From the NCBI GenBank assembly GCA_947624095.1, contig CANQIR010000041.1, forward strand, positions 1 to 9,068: DNA of 9,068 bases, read 5' to 3'. The position numbers and the translations under genes were made by a program. The number at the start of each line of letters is the position of its first letter. Positions within the stretch are counted from its first letter, which is position 1. Positions 1 through 6,089 of the stretch are shown here, piece by piece. The notes under the pieces are model-generated. The model was given only the letters and a program-made list of their open reading frames with translations. It was not told the origin of the DNA and ran no database searches. Origin of the DNA: an uncultured Bacilli bacterium. GTDB taxonomy: Bacteria; Bacillota_I; Bacilli_A; RF39; UBA660.

Positions 1-73
1 TGATTAGCTCAGTCGGTAGAGCGCACGGCTGTTAACCGTTAGGTCGTAGGTTCGAGTCCTACATCAGGCGCCA
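1..73 (+). tRNA. tRNA-Asn (anticodon GTT), first 3 bases outside the window
   Basis: The cloverleaf is visible. The D arm is GCTC/GAGC, the anticodon loop CTGTTAA has GTT at 31-33, the T arm is GTAGG-TTCGAGT-CCTAC (46-62), and the 3' acceptor strand ATCAGGC is followed by discriminator G and an encoded CCA at 71-73. The acceptor needs a 5' strand GCCTGAT, of which only TGAT is present, so three bases are missing at the left edge. The outermost anticodon-stem pair is a C/T mismatch, which is a minor oddity. GTT reads the Asn codons AAC and AAU. Its promoter, and any upstream tRNA genes, lie outside the window. Confidence 0.95.
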
Positions 74-84
74 GTTAGAAATTC

Positions 85-120
85 ACAAACCTAGGTAAAT
101 ACTGGGTTTGTTTTATTATT
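85..120 (+). terminator. Rho-independent terminator after tRNA-Asn
   Basis: A 10-bp stem (85-94 with 102-111, one G-U pair, including ACAAACC/GGTTTGT) closes a 7-nt loop and runs into a T-rich tail (TTTTATTATT, 111-120). It begins 11 nt after the tRNA CCA, so it most simply ends the tRNA transcript. Confidence 0.8.
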
Positions 121-225
121 TGAAATAAATTTACTGCTTCTATCAAATGTTTTTAGTCGCCCCACTAAATCAATATCTATTTGAAACTCAATGGGCAAAT
201 ATCTATAACATATTTTTTATTTGTA
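121..225. other. Non-coding stretch, no gene seen
   Basis: No reading frame here has a start codon with a ribosome binding site. The only structure noted is a small inverted repeat, TTTAGT at 152-157 with ACTAAA at 164-169 around a CGCCCC loop. A minus-strand frame stays open for about 40 codons across this area but matches nothing recognisable. The stretch may be decayed sequence next to the tRNA. Confidence 0.5.
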
Positions 226-264
226 TTGACAAAGTGAGATAAAACATATTATATATAGTATAAT
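226..264 (+). promoter_or_regulatory. Possible sigma-A promoter for the 271-400 RNA
   Basis: A consensus TTGACA lies at 226-231 and TATATA at 250-255 (18-bp spacing). A perfect TATAAT lies at 259-264 but is 27 bp from that -35, so either the weaker -10 pairs with TTGACA or the TATAAT works with a poor -35. Either choice starts transcription around 262-271, just before the hairpin series. Confidence 0.5.
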
Positions 265-270
265 GAATAT

Positions 271-400
271 GAAAATAAGAGATATATTTCTACGTATTTT
301 CGTTCATTTTAAAAGAGATAACCTAATTTCGCTAGTTAGGTGTTTCTCAGCCCAAAAATGTTCTTCGAAAGCACCTATTCAGTGATGAGTAGGCGCTTTC
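271..400 (+). ncRNA. Putative structured small RNA or attenuator-type leader, family not recognised
   Basis: Three local hairpins follow the promoter. The first is GAAAATA/TATTTTC (271-277 with 295-301). The second is ACCTAA/TTAGGT (321-326 with 336-341) plus an outer GAGA/TCTC. The third is imperfect, GAAAGCACCTATTCA (367-381) with TGAGTAGGCGCTTTC (386-400). TAGGTG-TTTC (337-346) can instead pair with GAAA-CACCTA (367-377, one bulged G), making hairpins two and three mutually exclusive with a middle hairpin. The third hairpin is followed only by a weak TTTCATTTA tail. I compared it by eye with common riboswitch, 6S, SRP and tracrRNA landmarks and saw no match. No intact gene follows closely, so it is either free-standing or the leader of a decayed gene. 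Confidence 0.4.
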
Positions 401-429
401 ATTTAATCCTTGTTGTCGAAAATTTTTGT

Positions 430-449
430 TAGTAATACAAGTATTACTA
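430..449. repeat. Perfect 9-bp dyad, operator-like
   Basis: TAGTAATAC and GTATTACTA are exact inverted copies separated by AA. The 2-nt spacer suits a dimeric DNA-binding protein better than an RNA hairpin. The T run at 459-465 is too far away for a convincing terminator. It lies between the putative RNA and the broken gene at 459-752. Confidence 0.35.
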
Positions 450-458
450 TTAGAATAA

Positions 459-752
459 TTTTTTTCAACTGTTTGTAGAGTTGATAACTTTACAGCTACA
501 ATTAAAGATAGTGATAGTGGTAGCTATTTTAGAGTAGATTATTCATATCAAGTCACAATGCTTACTCAAGGTAGCTCAAGTTATTGCCGATTTAGGGTAA
601 AAGTATATGATAATAACAATATGGTCATTGGTTCTACTAGTGCTCTAGCCAATTTAAGTGAAGGTGAGAGCACTCTTCAATCAACATATTTTTTAATTAA
701 TAAGACCAATATCGCCGCTACTAGTTTTTATATCAAATTGGAAGAAGAATAA
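459..752 (+). pseudogene. C-terminal remnant of an FxLYD-like beta-sandwich surface protein
   Basis: After an in-frame TAA at 456-458 the frame is open to the TAA at 750-752. The first ATG (558) has no ribosome binding site, and protein-like sequence with alternating hydrophobic residues (SYFRVDYSYQVT) continues upstream of it, so 558 is not a credible start. The region around residues 26-45 after that ATG (VKVYDNNN, IGSTSALANL, EGES) resembles the FxLYD-type domain found in many Bacillota lipoproteins: hydrophobic strand, polar turn, then a loop ending near an E-x-S. The signal peptide and N-terminal half of such a protein are missing. A terminator follows 22 nt after the stop, as expected for the original gene end. 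I call it a truncated gene. A short protein started at a non-standard codon is less likely. The family assignment is by eye only. Confidence 0.5.
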
Positions 753-774
753 ATTAATCAAAAATAATGAAGGA

Positions 775-802
775 AAACTTGTAAATTGCAAGTTTCTTTT
801 TT
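775..802 (+). terminator. Rho-independent terminator after the gene remnant
   Basis: AAACTTG (775-781) pairs with CAAGTTT (789-795) around a 7-nt loop, followed by C and six Ts (797-802). It insulates the downstream ATPase promoter from readthrough. Confidence 0.8.
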
Positions 803-823
803 GTAGTTTAACTTCTTACAATA

Positions 824-832
824 TGATATAAT
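824..832 (+). promoter_or_regulatory. Extended -10 promoter of the AAA+ gene
   Basis: TGA-TATAAT is an extended -10 element. No good -35 is seen 16-18 bp upstream. Transcription would start near 839, at or within the ribosome binding site, giving a leader of only about 11 nt before the ATG at 850. Confidence 0.65.
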
Positions 833-849
833 TTAAGAAGGTGAGACAC

Positions 850-1776
850 ATGCAAGAAAAAGTAAGTATACTAGAACGTTATGGTGAAGATTTAATAGCT
901 AAAGAATATATTACTGACCCAGCTATTGCTCGTGATGAAGAAATTAAACAAGTAATTTTAACTTTATTAACCCCTGAAAAGAGTGCTTTATTAGTTGGTA
1001 AACCTGGTATTGGTAAGACAGCCATTGTTGAGGGCCTTGCTTATCGGATTAAAAATAATATGGTACCTAATGCCTTATTCGGTTATGATTTATTTAAATT
1101 AAATGTAACTAGTTTAATTGGTACTGCTGAATCAGATGGTCAAGTTGAAAATCGTGTTGATTTATTAATCAAAGAATTAGCTGCTCGGGAAAAAACAATC
1201 CTTTTCTTAGATGAAACTCACGTTTTAGTCAACAAACAAGGTAATGAAAATGGTATCGATTTTGCCAATATGTTTAAAGCTGGACTAGATCGTGGTGAAA
1301 TTAAAATGATTGGTGCTACTACTACTGAAGAATACGAACAATATATAATACGTGATCGTGCATTTTTACGTCGTTTCCAAAAAATAGAAGTTTTAGAAGC
1401 TGATAAACCAACTACCGTAAAAATCTTAATGGGCACCTATCCTAAATTAGAAAAACAATTACATGTTGAATTAGGTTATACCGATTTTATCAAAGAAAAG
1501 ATTATGACATTTATAGTTGAAATGACTGATGAATATAAAAGAGTATACGAAGTTGCCTCTCGTTATCCCGATATATGTTTAACAATTCTTTCTAATGCTT
1601 TTACATACGCTCTATATGATAATGAAAATGTAGTAAGTATTAAACATATTTATAAAGCCATATGTAATGCCAGAAATATTTACGAAGATGCTAAAATCAA
1701 AGAAATTGCTCGCTTTAAAGAAGTCTTTGCTGATTTAATCGAAGAAGAAAACTTAAACTTAGATGAAATAAATTAA
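850..1776 (+). CDS. Single-domain ClpB/ClpC D1-like AAA+ ATPase with an altered pore loop
   Basis: This 308-residue protein matches the first ATPase domain (D1) of Hsp100/Clp unfoldases. It has Walker A GKPGIGKT (50-57), Walker B ILFLDE (117-122), sensor-1 region GATT (155-158), arginine fingers R174-R175 in RRFQK, and the small helical subdomain to about residue 275. The Clp N-domain, the coiled-coil middle domain, the D2 ATPase and the ClpP-docking loop are all missing. Full ClpB/ClpC are 800-860 residues. The tail (about 276-308) is acidic and helical. At the place of the substrate-gripping KYRG pore loop it reads ESDG (94-97), without the aromatic residue, so it may remodel a partner by another route than threading. 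The ATG at 850 is preferred to the in-frame GTG at 841 because that GTG is part of the ribosome binding site AAGGTGAG. No terminator separates it from pssA, so partial co-transcription is possible. The partner is unknown. Confidence 0.8.
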   Translation: MQEKVSILERYGEDLIAKEYITDPAIARDEEIKQVILTLLTPEKSALLVGKPGIGKTAIVEGLAYRIKNNMVPNALFGYDLFKLNVTSLIGTAESDGQVENRVDLLIKELAAREKTILFLDETHVLVNKQGNENGIDFANMFKAGLDRGEIKMIGATTTEEYEQYIIRDRAFLRRFQKIEVLEADKPTTVKILMGTYPKLEKQLHVELGYTDFIKEKIMTFIVEMTDEYKRVYEVASRYPDICLTILSNAFTYALYDNENVVSIKHIYKAICNARNIYEDAKIKEIARFKEVFADLIEEENLNLDEIN

Positions 1777-1782
1777 TGAATT

Positions 1783-1791
1783 TGCTATAAT
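1783..1791 (+). promoter_or_regulatory. Extended -10 promoter of the pssA-psd operon
   Basis: TGC-TATAAT directly follows the ATPase stop codon. No convincing -35 is visible, and the upstream bases are still ATPase coding sequence. The start would be near 1798, at the ribosome binding site AGAGGAG (1798-1804), with the ATG at 1812. It would allow pssA-psd expression independent of the ATPase. Confidence 0.6.
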
Positions 1792-1811
1792 ATCTAAAGA
1801 GGAGATTTTAT

Positions 1812-2459
1812 ATGTTTAAAAAAAGAGAAGAAAAATTATTTATCGGTTATTATACCCCAAGTGTAGTTATGACATATATCGGTGTTATTTCCGCTTGCTT
1901 AGGTATCTACTTTGCCTTAAATAACCATCCCGTTTATGCCATAGTTTGCTTAATTATTTCTGGGGTCTGTGATGGCTTTGATGGCAAGATAGCAAGAGCC
2001 TGTAAAAGATCTAACGAAGAAAAATCCTTTGGTATTCAAATAGATTCCTTAGCGGATATGAATTCCTTTATTTTCTTACCAATCGCCATTTCCTACAGCT
2101 TGGGCTTAAATAAATGGTATCATATTATTATCTATACTTTGTTTACCTTAGGCGGTATCATCAGATTAGGCTATTTCAATATTTTAGCCGAAGATACTGG
2201 TAAAGATAAAGGAGTATCCAAATATCACGGTTTACCAGTAACAGCAACTTCCGTCATTTTACCAATTGCTTATGTCTTCAAGAATTTTTTAGAATGTACT
2301 GCTTTTCGTACCTTCTATACTACGGTGATGGCTTTCATAGCTATTCTCTTTGTTTTAAACTTTACTTTTCAAAAACCCAAAACTAAATGGCTATACGTAT
2401 TTGTTGTCTTTGCTTTATTAATGATTGCATATCTATTGTTAGGACCTATTATTAAATGA
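1812..2459 (+). CDS. pssA: CDP-diacylglycerol--serine O-phosphatidyltransferase
   Basis: This enzyme transfers phosphatidyl from CDP-diacylglycerol to L-serine, releasing CMP and giving phosphatidylserine at the inner face of the membrane. The CDP-alcohol phosphotransferase signature is complete: D54-x2-D57-G58-x2-A61-R62, then G74-x3-D78-x3-D82, the four metal-binding aspartates. YFN (121-123) and YHGLPV (138-143) fit the serine branch of the family rather than the glycerol-phosphate (PgsA) branch. About six hydrophobic segments are seen (around 18-35, 40-53, 84-98, 103-118, 143-160, 171-212). At 215 residues it has the compact Bacillota type length. The SD AGAGGAG sits 7 nt before the ATG. 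Its TGA stop overlaps the psd start (ATGA), and psd consumes its product, which confirms the role. Confidence 0.93.
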   Translation: MFKKREEKLFIGYYTPSVVMTYIGVISACLGIYFALNNHPVYAIVCLIISGVCDGFDGKIARACKRSNEEKSFGIQIDSLADMNSFIFLPIAISYSLGLNKWYHIIIYTLFTLGGIIRLGYFNILAEDTGKDKGVSKYHGLPVTATSVILPIAYVFKNFLECTAFRTFYTTVMAFIAILFVLNFTFQKPKTKWLYVFVVFALLMIAYLLLGPIIK

Positions 2460-3319
2460 ATCAATATTATAATATAGAAACTAAAGAAATAACTTCTGAC
2501 AAAAAGCATTTAATGATTAAATTCCTCTACCATACAATAATTGGTAGAGGAATTCTTAAAATAATAACTAAGCCATTTGTTTCCCAAGTCTTTGCCACTC
2601 TTACGAATAGTAAAATTTCTTGCTTATATATTAAACATTTTATAAAAAAGAATCATATAAATATGGATGATTATGAAGTAGTAAAATATCATTCATTCAA
2701 TGATTTCTTTACCCGTCATATTAAAGAAACTGCAAGACCAATATCATATCAACCTAAAGATTTAATCGCTCCTTGTGATGCCAAGCTAACAGCTTATAAA
2801 ATCACCGCCAATACCGAATTAAACATCAAAAATTCTACCTATACTATTCCTAGTCTTATTCAAGATGAAAATCTTGCCAAAGAATATAGTGATGGAATTT
2901 GTTTAGTATTTCGTCTTTGTGTTGATGATTATCATCGCTATATCTTTATAGATGATGGAGAGATTTTAACAACAACTGCTATTCCCGGTAAATTACATAC
3001 CGTTAATCCAATTGCACTAGCAAGTGTTAAAGTTTTTACTGAGAATCATCGTGTTATCTCCGTATTAAAAACTAAAAACTTTTCTGATGTTATTTATATT
3101 GAAGTAGGAGCTTTAAATGTTGGTAAAATTCATAATTACAATTTAAATAAATTTCATAAAGGTGAAGAAAAAGGTTACTTTTCATTTGGAGCATCCACCA
3201 TCATACTCTTATTTAAAAAAGACCAAATAAGTATTAACAATATCTTTTTTGCAAACACACAAAAAGATATTGAGACCATTGTTAAACAAGGTATTACTAT
3301 CGGTAAAAAAATAAAATAA
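2456..3319 (+). CDS. psd: Phosphatidylserine decarboxylase proenzyme
   Basis: It converts phosphatidylserine to phosphatidylethanolamine. The proenzyme cuts itself to a beta chain and an alpha chain carrying an N-terminal pyruvoyl group. Landmarks in order are FNDFFTR (81-87) and ARPI (93-96), APCDAK (105-110) with the catalytic Asp108, DYHRY (158-162) with the catalytic His160, VNPIAL (183-188), and the processing site FGAST (244-248) with Ser247 as pyruvoyl precursor. The usual cleaved bond is Gly-Ser, but here the residue before the Ser is Ala. Length (287) is normal for the family. The start codon overlaps the pssA stop by 4 bp and has only a weak AGGA 11 nt upstream, so translation is probably coupled to pssA. 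A 13-bp perfect hairpin lies within codons 22-33. Confidence 0.93.
   Translation: MNQYYNIETKEITSDKKHLMIKFLYHTIIGRGILKIITKPFVSQVFATLTNSKISCLYIKHFIKKNHINMDDYEVVKYHSFNDFFTRHIKETARPISYQPKDLIAPCDAKLTAYKITANTELNIKNSTYTIPSLIQDENLAKEYSDGICLVFRLCVDDYHRYIFIDDGEILTTTAIPGKLHTVNPIALASVKVFTENHRVISVLKTKNFSDVIYIEVGALNVGKIHNYNLNKFHKGEEKGYFSFGASTIILLFKKDQISINNIFFANTQKDIETIVKQGITIGKKIK
2520..2554 (+). repeat. Perfect 13-bp inverted repeat inside the start of psd
   Basis: AATTCCTCTACCA (2520-2532) and TGGTAGAGGAATT (2542-2554) are exact reverse complements around a 9-nt loop (TACAATAAT). It lies 64 nt into psd and codes for part of FLYHTIIGRGIL. The predicted RNA hairpin is the strongest in the window, in otherwise AT-rich coding sequence. 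No T run follows, so it is not an ordinary terminator. Confidence 0.8.
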
Positions 3320-3332
3320 TAGGTGAAAATAT

Positions 3333-3959
3333 ATGACTAATAAAATCAATGAAGACTTATTCTTAATTAGTGAAGAATTAAGTAAAGAAGATAAAATTTA
3401 TCGTGAGAATTATTCTTCTATAAACACATTTTTAAATAATCAATACAATCAAGCTATATTTGGAACAAATAAAATAGAAATATCTATAAGTGATAACTCA
3501 CCCGCCAATCGTGGTTTTTATATGCGTTATGCTAAAATATTAGATATGGTTCAAAATGCCAATGGCCATAATGAAGAGTTAACTAATGCTCGTAATCGTT
3601 TACTACTTGTTTTAGGTAATAACTCTGAACCATTACAAGAATTTTATGCCTTTGAATCAGCTTTTCAAAAAGCTCTGCAATATTCCTTTACTTTTCAAGA
3701 TCTAAAACCCTTTTTTCAAATAGCAAGAATATTTCTCTTAGATATTCTCCAAGGTAATGTCAGTAACAACTTAGTAAGACGCTTAATCTTTATTAGTATT
3801 TACTATGACTTAAGTAAAGATTATCATCTAGATGAAATAATTAGACAGTATCAAGATACCACGTTAGGTGCTCAAGTAAAAGAATGCCTTGCTCATCATA
3901 ATTACGCCCTCTTTATGCCAACTTCTAGTGCACCAAAACTAAAGTATCCCAATAGTTAA
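3333..3959 (+). CDS. Hypothetical protein, last gene of the pssA-psd operon
   Basis: I do not recognise this 208-residue protein. It has no signal peptide and no clear membrane segment, so it is probably cytoplasmic. It looks mainly helical, with acidic or polar stretches near the N-terminus (5-30), a central helical region rich in Gln/Phe (about 100-130, EFYAFESAFQKALQYSFTF), a hydrophobic helix (FFQIARIFLLDIL, about 126-138) and a short Pro/Ser tail (196-208). No nucleotide-binding, metal-binding or catalytic motif is evident. An SD AGGTGA sits at 3321-3326, 6 nt before the ATG. The gap to psd is 13 nt with no promoter or terminator, so co-transcription with phosphatidylethanolamine synthesis is likely. 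A supporting role in lipid synthesis would be a guess from position only. Confidence 0.8.
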   Translation: MTNKINEDLFLISEELSKEDKIYRENYSSINTFLNNQYNQAIFGTNKIEISISDNSPANRGFYMRYAKILDMVQNANGHNEELTNARNRLLLVLGNNSEPLQEFYAFESAFQKALQYSFTFQDLKPFFQIARIFLLDILQGNVSNNLVRRLIFISIYYDLSKDYHLDEIIRQYQDTTLGAQVKECLAHHNYALFMPTSSAPKLKYPNS

Positions 3960-3984
3960 TAGGTTCTAATCTGTTAACTTTTTT
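3954..3984 (+). terminator. Terminator of the pssA-psd operon, overlapping the stop codon
   Basis: AGTTAATAG (3954-3962) pairs with CTGTTAACT (3971-3979, one G-U) around an 8-nt loop, and the T run continues to 3984. The left arm contains the TAA stop (3957-3959) of the preceding gene. Confidence 0.85.
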
Positions 3985-4026
3985 ATTATCTAATAACTTT
4001 AAGTTTAATTATAAAATTAAGTATAG

Positions 4027-4032
4027 TATAAT
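4027..4032 (+). promoter_or_regulatory. -10 box of the paired surface-protein operon
   Basis: A perfect TATAAT sits in the context TATAGTATAAT, also seen at 254-264. The -35 is poor (AT-only sequence near 4004-4009). Start would be near 4039, at the ribosome binding site AAGGA (4039-4043), with the ATG at 4051. Confidence 0.55.
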
Positions 4033-4050
4033 CAAAATAAGGATGGTAGT

Positions 4051-5046
4051 ATGAAAAAGAAAACTAAAATAATTCTTGGAGTGATATTCTTTATTCTTCT
4101 CCTAATAACTGGTTACGGTGGCTTTTTATTAGGGATGAAGGGCGGGAAAAAAGTGCCTAAAACCGAAACACCTTTATCAGATTTGCGAACTGGCTATGCG
4201 TTAAGCAATGATAAACCAATTGCAGGAGAAAATGGTTATATATCTTACTTAGATGAAATACCAGAAATAAAAGATGGAACGATATTAAAAACCGATGAAG
4301 ATTTAGTAAATGATTTATATAGTAAAATAGAATTATTCTATATACCACGAGCCTCTTATCGTTTTACATCCTATGAAAATTATAATTATTATATAGATAA
4401 ACTAGTCGATTATAATACTTATAGTGATGATGCCAAATTATACTACGCCTACCATACAATAGGTAATATTAAAGAACGTAAAATTTCTAATTGTAAAGAA
4501 TTAAGTACATATATTTGGGAAAATAATGACATGCAAGAAACCTGTGAAGCTAAACCAGCTATAATTTCAGAAACCAGTATTTTGAGGTGGAAATGGTTTA
4601 ATGTTAACAAAGCAATACTAGAAGAAGCCTATCATAATTTATATGGCAACGATAAAAAGATGCCCTTAAAAACTTTTACCATAATCCAATCTGGCGCTTG
4701 TCTATATTCGAAAATCAAAGATGATTTTTTATGCTTTGACCAACAGGAAACTGGCTCATTTATCGATTTTACTAGAAATAAAATTAAAAAAGCTATTCAA
4801 TATGACGATAGAATTGAAATTTATGATCGATTTGTTTATGTTGATTTTTATGATACAGATAAATATAAAATGAAAGTATATTTAAAATCTCGATTTCAAA
4901 ATGACATAATTAAAGAAGAAATTAATAATCCTAATTTAATGAACTCCATAAGCAATGAAATATTAGAACAAGGAGCAGTTTACAAACATACATTTAAAAA
5001 AGATAGTACTGGTAATTACTACTGGTATAGTAGTGAGCGAATTTAA
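4051..5046 (+). CDS. Membrane-anchored extracellular protein, first of a tandem paralog pair
   Basis: The function is unknown. This 331-residue protein has a Lys-rich N-terminus, one hydrophobic segment (about 6-29, ending GGFLLG) and a long hydrophilic remainder, the pattern of a signal anchor with the C-terminal domain outside the cell. No lipobox or LPxTG motif is present. The outer domain has many Tyr and Asn residues and four cysteines (148, 165, 217, 228) that recur at identical spacing in the next gene, suggesting two disulfides. Shared blocks are SYEN (107-110), DKLVDY (116-121), AYHTI (133-137), SGAC (214-217), DRIEIYDR (253-260), KSRFQN (279-284) and the C-terminal tail YKHTFKKDSTG...YWYSSERI. 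It has its own promoter after the phospholipid operon terminator and is followed 17 nt later by its paralog. It is not a recognised enzyme; binding, sensing or envelope roles remain open. Confidence 0.85.
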   Translation: MKKKTKIILGVIFFILLLITGYGGFLLGMKGGKKVPKTETPLSDLRTGYALSNDKPIAGENGYISYLDEIPEIKDGTILKTDEDLVNDLYSKIELFYIPRASYRFTSYENYNYYIDKLVDYNTYSDDAKLYYAYHTIGNIKERKISNCKELSTYIWENNDMQETCEAKPAIISETSILRWKWFNVNKAILEEAYHNLYGNDKKMPLKTFTIIQSGACLYSKIKDDFLCFDQQETGSFIDFTRNKIKKAIQYDDRIEIYDRFVYVDFYDTDKYKMKVYLKSRFQNDIIKEEINNPNLMNSISNEILEQGAVYKHTFKKDSTGNYYWYSSERI

Positions 5047-5063
5047 TAGAAGGAAAGGGTAGT

Positions 5064-6089
5064 ATGGAAACAAAGGCTAAAATAATTTTGGGGATATTTG
5101 GAATTTTATTGTTTATTGGTGTAGGAGTAGGGGGATTTTATTTAGGTAAAACATTTAGTAATTACGAAAATCAAGAAAATGAAAAAAATAATCAAGATAC
5201 CAATGAAGAAAACAATAATCAAGAAGATGACTTAACAGGTGTCGACGAAATAAATCAAGCCCAAGCCAATAAACCTAAACCTGAGGATGCTAATTTTGTA
5301 GTTTATCAAGATGAAATGCCCGCATTAGTAGAAGGAAAAATATTAGATAATAATGATATTATAGTTCAAAAATTGCATAAGCGTTTAGAATTAAATTATA
5401 TTCATAAAATTTATCAAAATTTTAATTCCTATGAAAATGATAATTTCTATATGGATAAGTTAGTTGATTATACTACTTTAAGTGATGAAGCTAAAATGTA
5501 CTACGCCTATAACACTATCGAAAATGTTGAAAGACGCTGGTTTTCTTCTTGTAATGATTTAAAAAGTTATATTTATAATAATACCAATATTTATAATGAA
5601 TGCACTAGTAATAATGAAATAATAATGGAAGACTATAGTGGATTTGAATGGTTTTTTAACGATATAAATAAAGCAAAGCTTACAAAAGCTTATCAAGAAT
5701 TTTATGGTAATGATAAAATTTTTCCTCTTAAAGCCTTTACCATTTCTGTAACTGGTGCTTGCGCCTATTCCAAAGAAAAAGATGACTATATATGTTATAA
5801 GCAAGTAGGTGGCGATATGGGAGTAGATGGAGCAGAAACAAAATTAGTCCAAGCAGTTGAGTACAACGATCGTATCGAAATTTATGACCGATATGTTTGG
5901 TATCTACATAGTGATTCAAAATATACTTTTTATAAATCAAGATTTCAAAATGAGAAAATAGTAACTCAAGAATATAATAATGACTTTAATATTCCTGATG
6001 AAATACTTAATCAAGGTGCTCTATACAAACACACTTTTAAAAAAGATAGCACTGGTAATTATTACTGGTATAGTAGTGAAAGAATCTAA
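5064..6089 (+). CDS. Membrane-anchored extracellular protein, second of the tandem paralog pair
   Basis: This 341-residue paralog of the preceding gene has the same plan: membrane segment at about 6-28, then a linker (33-57) rich in Asn, Glu, Gln and Asp that is absent from the first copy, then the outer domain. Cysteines 163, 180, 233 and 244 keep the 17- and 11-residue spacings of the first copy. The last 25 residues differ from the first copy at one position only (Leu for Val), though nine of those codons carry synonymous changes, so the protein tail and not just recent duplication is conserved. A GGAAAGGG ribosome binding site precedes the ATG and no terminator lies between the copies, so they are co-transcribed. 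The function is unknown. Confidence 0.85.
   Translation: METKAKIILGIFGILLFIGVGVGGFYLGKTFSNYENQENEKNNQDTNEENNNQEDDLTGVDEINQAQANKPKPEDANFVVYQDEMPALVEGKILDNNDIIVQKLHKRLELNYIHKIYQNFNSYENDNFYMDKLVDYTTLSDEAKMYYAYNTIENVERRWFSSCNDLKSYIYNNTNIYNECTSNNEIIMEDYSGFEWFFNDINKAKLTKAYQEFYGNDKIFPLKAFTISVTGACAYSKEKDDYICYKQVGGDMGVDGAETKLVQAVEYNDRIEIYDRYVWYLHSDSKYTFYKSRFQNEKIVTQEYNNDFNIPDEILNQGALYKHTFKKDSTGNYYWYSSERI

Noticed and set aside
1..120. A phage or integrative-element attachment site at the tRNA-Asn 3' end
   Set aside because: No integrase gene and no second copy of the tRNA 3' end were seen in the window.
96..225. Minus-strand open frame of about 40 codons next to tRNA-Asn
   Set aside because: No start codon with an SD and no recognisable family; it runs into the tRNA terminator hairpin.
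263..385. A 40-codon frame (starting MNMKIRDIFLR) through the putative RNA region
   Set aside because: Its ATG overlaps the TATAAT box, it has no ribosome binding site, and the sequence is better explained by the pairing segments. Translation as a leader peptide is not excluded but is unsupported.
558..752. A 64-residue intact gene starting at the ATG at 558
   Set aside because: There is no ribosome binding site, and protein-like sequence in the same frame continues upstream to 459, so this is an internal Met of a larger broken gene.
841..849. GTG start for the AAA+ ATPase
   Set aside because: The GTG lies inside the ribosome binding site AAGGTGAG, which is correctly spaced for the ATG at 850.
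1218..1436. Minus-strand frame inside the AAA+ ATPase
   Set aside because: Antisense shadow of a strongly conserved domain, with no ribosome binding site.
4157..5940. Minus-strand open frames inside the two surface-protein genes (4157-4348, 5559-5804, 5737-5940)
   Set aside because: They lie opposite well-supported genes, lack SD sites, and have Ile/Phe/Tyr-rich content typical of AT-rich antisense frames.
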